From contig NCJP01000043.1 in the NCBI GenBank assembly GCA_002278985.1, forward strand, positions 1 through 9,571: DNA of 9,571 bases, written 5' to 3'. Positions within the stretch are counted from its first letter, which is position 1, and each line of letters begins with the position of its first letter. Under the pieces are notes generated by a model. The model saw only the letters and a list, made by a program, of their open reading frames with translations. It ran no database searches and was not told the DNA's origin. This DNA is from Erythrobacter sp. 34-65-8. GTDB taxonomy: Bacteria > Pseudomonadota > Alphaproteobacteria > Sphingomonadales > Sphingomonadaceae. Below are positions 6,851 through 9,571 of the stretch, piece by piece. Both the position numbers and the translations under genes were made by a program.

Positions 6851-7548
6851 TAGCACTGTTCGCGCTGGCGGGTTCGCCCGCCATGGCCGAACCGGTCACG
6901 ATCTACGGTACCCGCGCAGGCGAGGTCGCCTACGATGCCGATCCGTTTGGCGGCAATCCTTTTGCCAGCGCGGTCGTCGCAGCACTGGGCGACGCGGGTG
7001 AGGACGGGGCCTTCGCCATTGAAGTGACCACCGGCGAATTGAGCGGCGGCTATCAGATTGCCGATGCCAGCCAGCTTGGCGAGCTGACCCTGCGGCTGGC
7101 ACCTGCGGAAGACGCTGTGGCGCTGGTGGTGGTGTTTGCCGATTACGGCGATCTTGCCGGTCTGCCCTCGCTGCCCGGTGCGGCGTTCGATGCGATGCGG
7201 GTGGCCAACGCCCTGCGCGGCGCGGGCTATACCGTCGCCATGGCAGTGCCTGCCAATGCTGCCGAATACCGCGGGGCTCTGGCCGAATTTGCCGCAGCGA
7301 GCGCGAACTATGATCGCGCGCTGATCTACACCACGGGCCACGGGATCGAGCCTGACGGCTACGCCTTCCTGCTGCCCCCCGATGTCGATGCGCTGGCCAA
7401 TCCGGGGCCGGGCGATGCAATCGGGCTCGACGAAGTGGGGCAAAGCCTCAGGGCCAGCGCCACCAACCTGCTGCTTTATGCCGGGTGCCGCGAGAACCTC
7501 ATGCCCCACGAAGCCGCGCAAGCCGTGCGAACGCGGCGGCTGCGCTGA
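6832..7548 (+). CDS. Secreted caspase-like protein with apparently permuted p10-p20 order
   Basis: 238 residues. Residues 1-19 (MGVWRLIALFALAGSPAMA) look like a Sec signal peptide, so the protein is probably periplasmic. Residues 95-222 resemble a caspase p20 domain: ALVVVFADY, DAMRVANALRGAGYTV (120-135), catalytic-type His170 in IYTTGHG, FLLPPDVD (179-186) and Cys219 in LLLYAGCREN, where family members usually have LDACRDN. The chain then ends within 19 residues, leaving no room for the p10 subunit that normally follows. Instead, residues 22-91 resemble p10: TIYGTRAGEVAYD (23-35), GNPFASAVVAAL (41-52) and GGYQIADASQLGELTL (72-87). This looks like a natural circular permutation. The His/Cys pair is present, so it may be an active Cys protease; the usual Asp two residues before Cys is Ala. 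It is the last gene of the mla operon, and its final 16 codons overlap atp12 on the other strand. Substrate and role are unknown. Confidence 0.8.
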   Translation: MGVWRLIALFALAGSPAMAEPVTIYGTRAGEVAYDADPFGGNPFASAVVAALGDAGEDGAFAIEVTTGELSGGYQIADASQLGELTLRLAPAEDAVALVVVFADYGDLAGLPSLPGAAFDAMRVANALRGAGYTVAMAVPANAAEYRGALAEFAAASANYDRALIYTTGHGIEPDGYAFLLPPDVDALANPGPGDAIGLDEVGQSLRASATNLLLYAGCRENLMPHEAAQAVRTRRLR

Positions 7549-8203
7549 AATCTCCGCCGCGCCGCACCCGGCGTGCTTCGGCCTGTTCGTCCCAGCCCCA
7601 CAGCTCGGCCTGCCACAGCTCTTCCAGGCTGGCGGCCTGCCACAGGGTGTCGACGTCAGCCTCCGGTTCCAGCGCGGACAGCGCCACGCAGAGTGAGGCG
7701 GCCAGCGAGGCCATCGCCTGCACCGCTGCCAGCGTGAACGGGTCCAGCCCCGCCAGACGCGCGGCGAACACGGCCATAGTTTCAGGCGGCTGGGGACGAT
7801 GGAGCACGCCGCTGACCCGCTCCATCCGCACGTCCAGCCGGGCCTCCACCGCCTTCAGCAAAGGCTCCCACACTTCCTGCTGGCGGCGATAGAGCGGCTC
7901 GTCCGGATCGGCCCGGTAACACAGGGTGTCGGTCTCGGCGTATCGCAGCAGCTGCTGGGCCAGGGCTGCGGGGTCGGGCTGCACTGCATCGATGGCGTAA
8001 TCGGCCATGTCGCGAAAGGGCAGGCTGGCCGGGTCGATGTCATCGCCTTGCCCGCGCCATTCCTCCGCCATGGCCTGTGCCAGAGCCTCGGTCGGAACGA
8101 CCTGCGGCGCGCCCTGCGGGGTGCGGATCGCGCGCCCGTCCAGCAGCACGCGCCAGCCCCCATCGGCCCTGGCAACGGTTACCTCGCGATAGAAACGCTT
8201 CAT
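7499..8203 (-). CDS. ATP12-family F1-ATPase assembly chaperone
   Basis: A 234-residue ATP12 family protein. In mitochondria ATP12 binds the F1 alpha subunit and assists F1 assembly; alphaproteobacteria carry homologues thought to do the same in the cytosol. The start is the ATG giving MKRFYREVTVARADGGWRVLLDGRAIRTPQG, the typical ATP12 opening (F-w..v.v....g..v.LDGr.vrTP.g). Other family marks are the ALAQAMAEEWRGQGDDIDPASLPF segment (41-63), DTLCYRADPDEPLYRRQQEVWEPLLKAVEARL (92-123), and the C-terminal SLEELWQAELWGWDEQAEARR (192-212). The frame continues upstream without family character. It is the last gene of the minus-strand operon, with a 4-nt overlap with the small membrane protein upstream. 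Its 3' end overlaps the convergent caspase-like gene by 50 nt. Confidence 0.93.
   Translation of the reverse strand: MKRFYREVTVARADGGWRVLLDGRAIRTPQGAPQVVPTEALAQAMAEEWRGQGDDIDPASLPFRDMADYAIDAVQPDPAALAQQLLRYAETDTLCYRADPDEPLYRRQQEVWEPLLKAVEARLDVRMERVSGVLHRPQPPETMAVFAARLAGLDPFTLAAVQAMASLAASLCVALSALEPEADVDTLWQAASLEELWQAELWGWDEQAEARRVRRGGDFSAAAAFARLARLRGA
7532..7561. terminator. GC hairpin at the convergent gene ends, possible bidirectional terminator
   Basis: Arms cgcggcgg (7532-7539) and ccgccgcg (7554-7561) pair perfectly over 8 bases around a 14-base loop that contains the stop codon of the caspase-like gene. The hairpin sits where two operons collide and no other terminator is visible. It lies inside the atp12 coding sequence and has no U-run on either strand, so termination here is only a suggestion. 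Confidence 0.25.
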
Positions 8204-8409
8204 GCGCCCGGGCTTTTCCAGCGCTTGGCAAGGACGCGGGGCATGAAGAACACGTCGAACAGGCCGAACACCAGCAGCAGCCCGCCCACCCACTGCGGCA
8301 GGTCGAGCGCACCCTGGGTGACAGCGAGGCCGGCCAGCACCATGGCCACCCCCACCAGCCGCACCAGCTGGATTGCGAAGAAGCGGTTGCGGGCGTGATC
8401 GTCGGTCAT
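8200..8409 (-). CDS. Small two-helix inner-membrane protein, unknown function
   Basis: 69 residues, not recognised as a named family. A short polar N-terminus (MTDDHARNRFF) precedes two hydrophobic segments, about 12-32 (IQLVRLVGVAMVLAGLAV) and 38-56 (LPQWVGGLLLVFGLFDVFF), followed by a basic tail (PRVLAKRWKSPGA). It is probably an inner-membrane protein with both ends in the cytosol. It is very likely real: it exactly fills the space between the HAD gene and atp12 with ATGA overlaps at both ends, and a GGGAGA-like ribosome site lies about 10 bases before the ATG. Neighbours suggest no specific role; a link to ATP synthase assembly through atp12 is speculation. Confidence 0.82.
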   Translation of the reverse strand: MTDDHARNRFFAIQLVRLVGVAMVLAGLAVTQGALDLPQWVGGLLLVFGLFDVFFMPRVLAKRWKSPGA

Positions 8410-9059
8410 GACAGGTAGTCTCCCAGTTGGGCGGCGCTCGATACCACCACCTCGGCTCCGGCTGCGGCCAGCTCGTCCGCCGGGTGATAGCCCCAGTCGA
8501 CCCCGATTGCGCGAACCCCGGCAGCCCGGGCCATGTCCATGTCGAAACTGGTATCGCCAATCATGACGGCCGCTCCGGGCAGGGCGCCCGCTTCATGCAG
8601 GGCCGCTTCGAGCATGGCGGGATGGGGCTTGGAAGGGTGCCGGTCCGCCGTTTGCAGGGTGACGAACCGGTCGAGCAGGCCATGCCCGGCGAGGCAGGCG
8701 GTCAACCCGCGGTCGGACTTGCCGGTGGCCACGCCCAGCGCCCAGCCCGACCGGGCCAGACGGTCCACCAGCTCGGCGATTCCCTCGAACAGGGGCTCTT
8801 CCAGCGTGCCGCCGGTGCGGGCGGAGCGGAACGAATCCTTGTAGGCTTCCACCACCATCCGTTGCAGGTCTTCCGGCACGTCGGGGGCGAGGTGGCGCAC
8901 CGCCTGCGGCAGGCTCAGGCCCACGATGCGGCGGATATGGGTGCGGGGCGGGCCGGGCAGCTGCGCGAAGGCAAAGGCTGCCTCCATCGCTTCGCACACT
9001 GCGGCCTGGCCATCCACCAGTGTGCCGTCGCAATCGAACACGGCGAGCCTGACGGTCAT
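8406..9059 (-). CDS. HAD-superfamily hydrolase, phosphoglycolate-phosphatase-like
   Basis: A 217-residue HAD subfamily IA phosphatase. Motif I is FDCDGTLVDG (nucleophile Asp9, acid Asp11), motif II GVATGKS (109-115, Thr112), motif III Lys144 in HPSKPHPAML, and motif IV MIGDTSFDMDMARAAG (Asp169 and Asp173). An alpha-helical cap lies between about 16 and 90. All catalytic residues are present, so it should be an active Mg-dependent phosphatase. The wording is close to Gph/PGP-type enzymes, but the substrate cannot be fixed. In alphaproteobacteria a HAD of this kind is often found beside an RluC-type pseudouridine synthase and atp12; here atp12 is nearby, and any rluC would be outside the window. 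The start ATG lies within the stop of the PaiB-like gene (ATGA). The longer upstream frame is antisense-type sequence without family character. Confidence 0.92.
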   Translation of the reverse strand: MTVRLAVFDCDGTLVDGQAAVCEAMEAAFAFAQLPGPPRTHIRRIVGLSLPQAVRHLAPDVPEDLQRMVVEAYKDSFRSARTGGTLEEPLFEGIAELVDRLARSGWALGVATGKSDRGLTACLAGHGLLDRFVTLQTADRHPSKPHPAMLEAALHEAGALPGAAVMIGDTSFDMDMARAAGVRAIGVDWGYHPADELAAAGAEVVVSSAAQLGDYLS

Positions 9060-9571
9060 GGCGCCAGTGTCCGGATCAAGTGCGCCAGCGCGGGGGAACC
9101 GGCCTGCTCCAGCCCGTCGATAATCCGCGCGCGGTCGTCCGCGCTCTTGTTCTGCGAGAGTTTCAGGGTGGGCCGCCAGGCGAGGATTTCCATCTCGTAA
9201 CCGGCGATGGCGCTCAGCAGCTTGCGCCAGATATCGGGCGGGGTCTCCGTGGCGGACCACCCTTCGCCGCCCAGACCGGTTTCGTACTTCTCGATCAGGG
9301 TATGGAGCAGGGCCTCGAGCCCGTCCTGGTCCATCCGCCGCACCCGGCCTTCCAGCTCCAGGCTGACATAGTCCCAGGTCGGCACCGTGCCGCGCTGGGC
9401 ATACCAGCGCGGGGTGACGTAGGCGTCCGGACCGTTGATGGTGACCAGTGCGGTCGCCCCGTCGAGATGCTTCGCAAGGGCGTTGGCCCGGGCGAGGTGG
9501 AACTGCACCGCGCCGTCGCCGGTGGAGAGCAACGGCGTGTGGGCCACCCGCGGGCCATCCGGCGTCGTCAG
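9056..9571 (-). CDS. PaiB-like FMN-binding protein, 5' end outside window
   Basis: Partial: 171 C-terminal residues are visible and the frame stays open to the window edge. Family members are about 200-210 residues, so roughly 30-40 N-terminal residues are missing. It belongs to the FMN_bind_2 / PaiB group, proteins with a split-barrel FMN-binding fold, named after a Bacillus regulator of sporulation and protease genes. Visible marks, counted from the edge: LTTPDGPRVAHTPLL (1-15), DGATALVTINGPDAYVTPRWYAQRGTVPTWDYVSLELEG (37-75), and the conserved KLSQNKSADDR near 137-147. The GTG at 9547 is not a real start, because family sequence continues upstream of it. It heads the visible part of the minus-strand operon and overlaps the HAD gene by 4 nt. 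Whether it regulates transcription or acts as a flavin-dependent enzyme is unknown. Confidence 0.9.
   Translation of the reverse strand: MTTPDGPRVAHTPLLSTGDGAVQFHLARANALAKHLDGATALVTINGPDAYVTPRWYAQRGTVPTWDYVSLELEGRVRRMDQDGLEALLHTLIEKYETGLGGEGWSATETPPDIWRKLLSAIAGYEMEILAWRPTLKLSQNKSADDRARIIDGLEQAGSPALAHLIRTLAP

Noticed and set aside
6832..7548. Caspase-like gene as a pseudogene truncated by loss of p10
   Set aside because: A p10-like segment is present at the N-terminus directly after an intact signal peptide, with a strong ribosome site and an uninterrupted frame. Permutation explains this better than decay, though it needs structural confirmation.
8204..8560. N-terminal extension of ATP12 by 119 residues
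   Set aside because: The extension lies across the small membrane protein gene and part of the HAD gene in a different frame. The ATP12 family begins at MKRFYREV.
9060..9260. N-terminal extension of the HAD phosphatase by 67 residues
   Set aside because: HAD proteins of this type begin a few residues before motif I. The extra sequence is the PaiB-like gene read out of frame.
1..9571. Insertion sequence, prophage or defence island
   Set aside because: No transposase, integrase, terminal inverted repeats or phage genes. Apart from the left flank, composition looks uniform and gene content is core-like.

Overview
The window is about 9.6 kb of high-GC DNA, almost fully coding. Several features point to an alphaproteobacterium, most likely of the Sphingomonadales (Erythrobacter/Novosphingobium-like). 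These are an ATP12-type F1 chaperone (otherwise a mitochondrial family), an Mla-type lipid transporter whose permease carries a fused STAS domain and whose MlaD has a long helical tail, and degenerate GAAAGCGGACATT-like intergenic repeats. The lineage is an inference from gene content and style; no 16S or marker search was possible.

Layout: 1-401 is a non-coding stretch downstream of valS with degenerate short repeats and small inverted repeats. 402-3122 (minus) is a complete valyl-tRNA synthetase gene. 3123-3282 is a divergent intergenic region with two palindromic blocks. 3283-7548 (plus) is a tightly packed five-gene operon: STAS-MlaE permease, MlaF ATPase, MlaD substrate-binding protein, a PqiC-like auxiliary lipoprotein, and a secreted caspase-like protein. 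7499-9571 (minus) is a second tightly packed operon, read from the right edge: a PaiB-like FMN-binding protein (5' end outside the window), a HAD phosphatase, a 69-residue two-helix membrane protein and the ATP12 chaperone. Each junction in it is a 4-nt ATGA overlap. The two operons converge and their last genes overlap by 50 nt.

How the genes work together: MlaE, MlaF, MlaD and the lipoprotein should form an envelope-spanning phospholipid transport machine (ATPase in the cytosol, permease in the inner membrane, MCE ring in the periplasm, lipoprotein reaching toward the outer membrane). The last gene of that operon is the most notable item. It encodes an exported caspase-fold protein in which the part resembling the caspase small subunit (p10) comes first and the part with the catalytic His/Cys (p20) comes second. 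That is the reverse of the normal order and looks like a natural circular permutation. Its position behind an MCE lipid transporter suggests an envelope role, but no function can be assigned from sequence alone.
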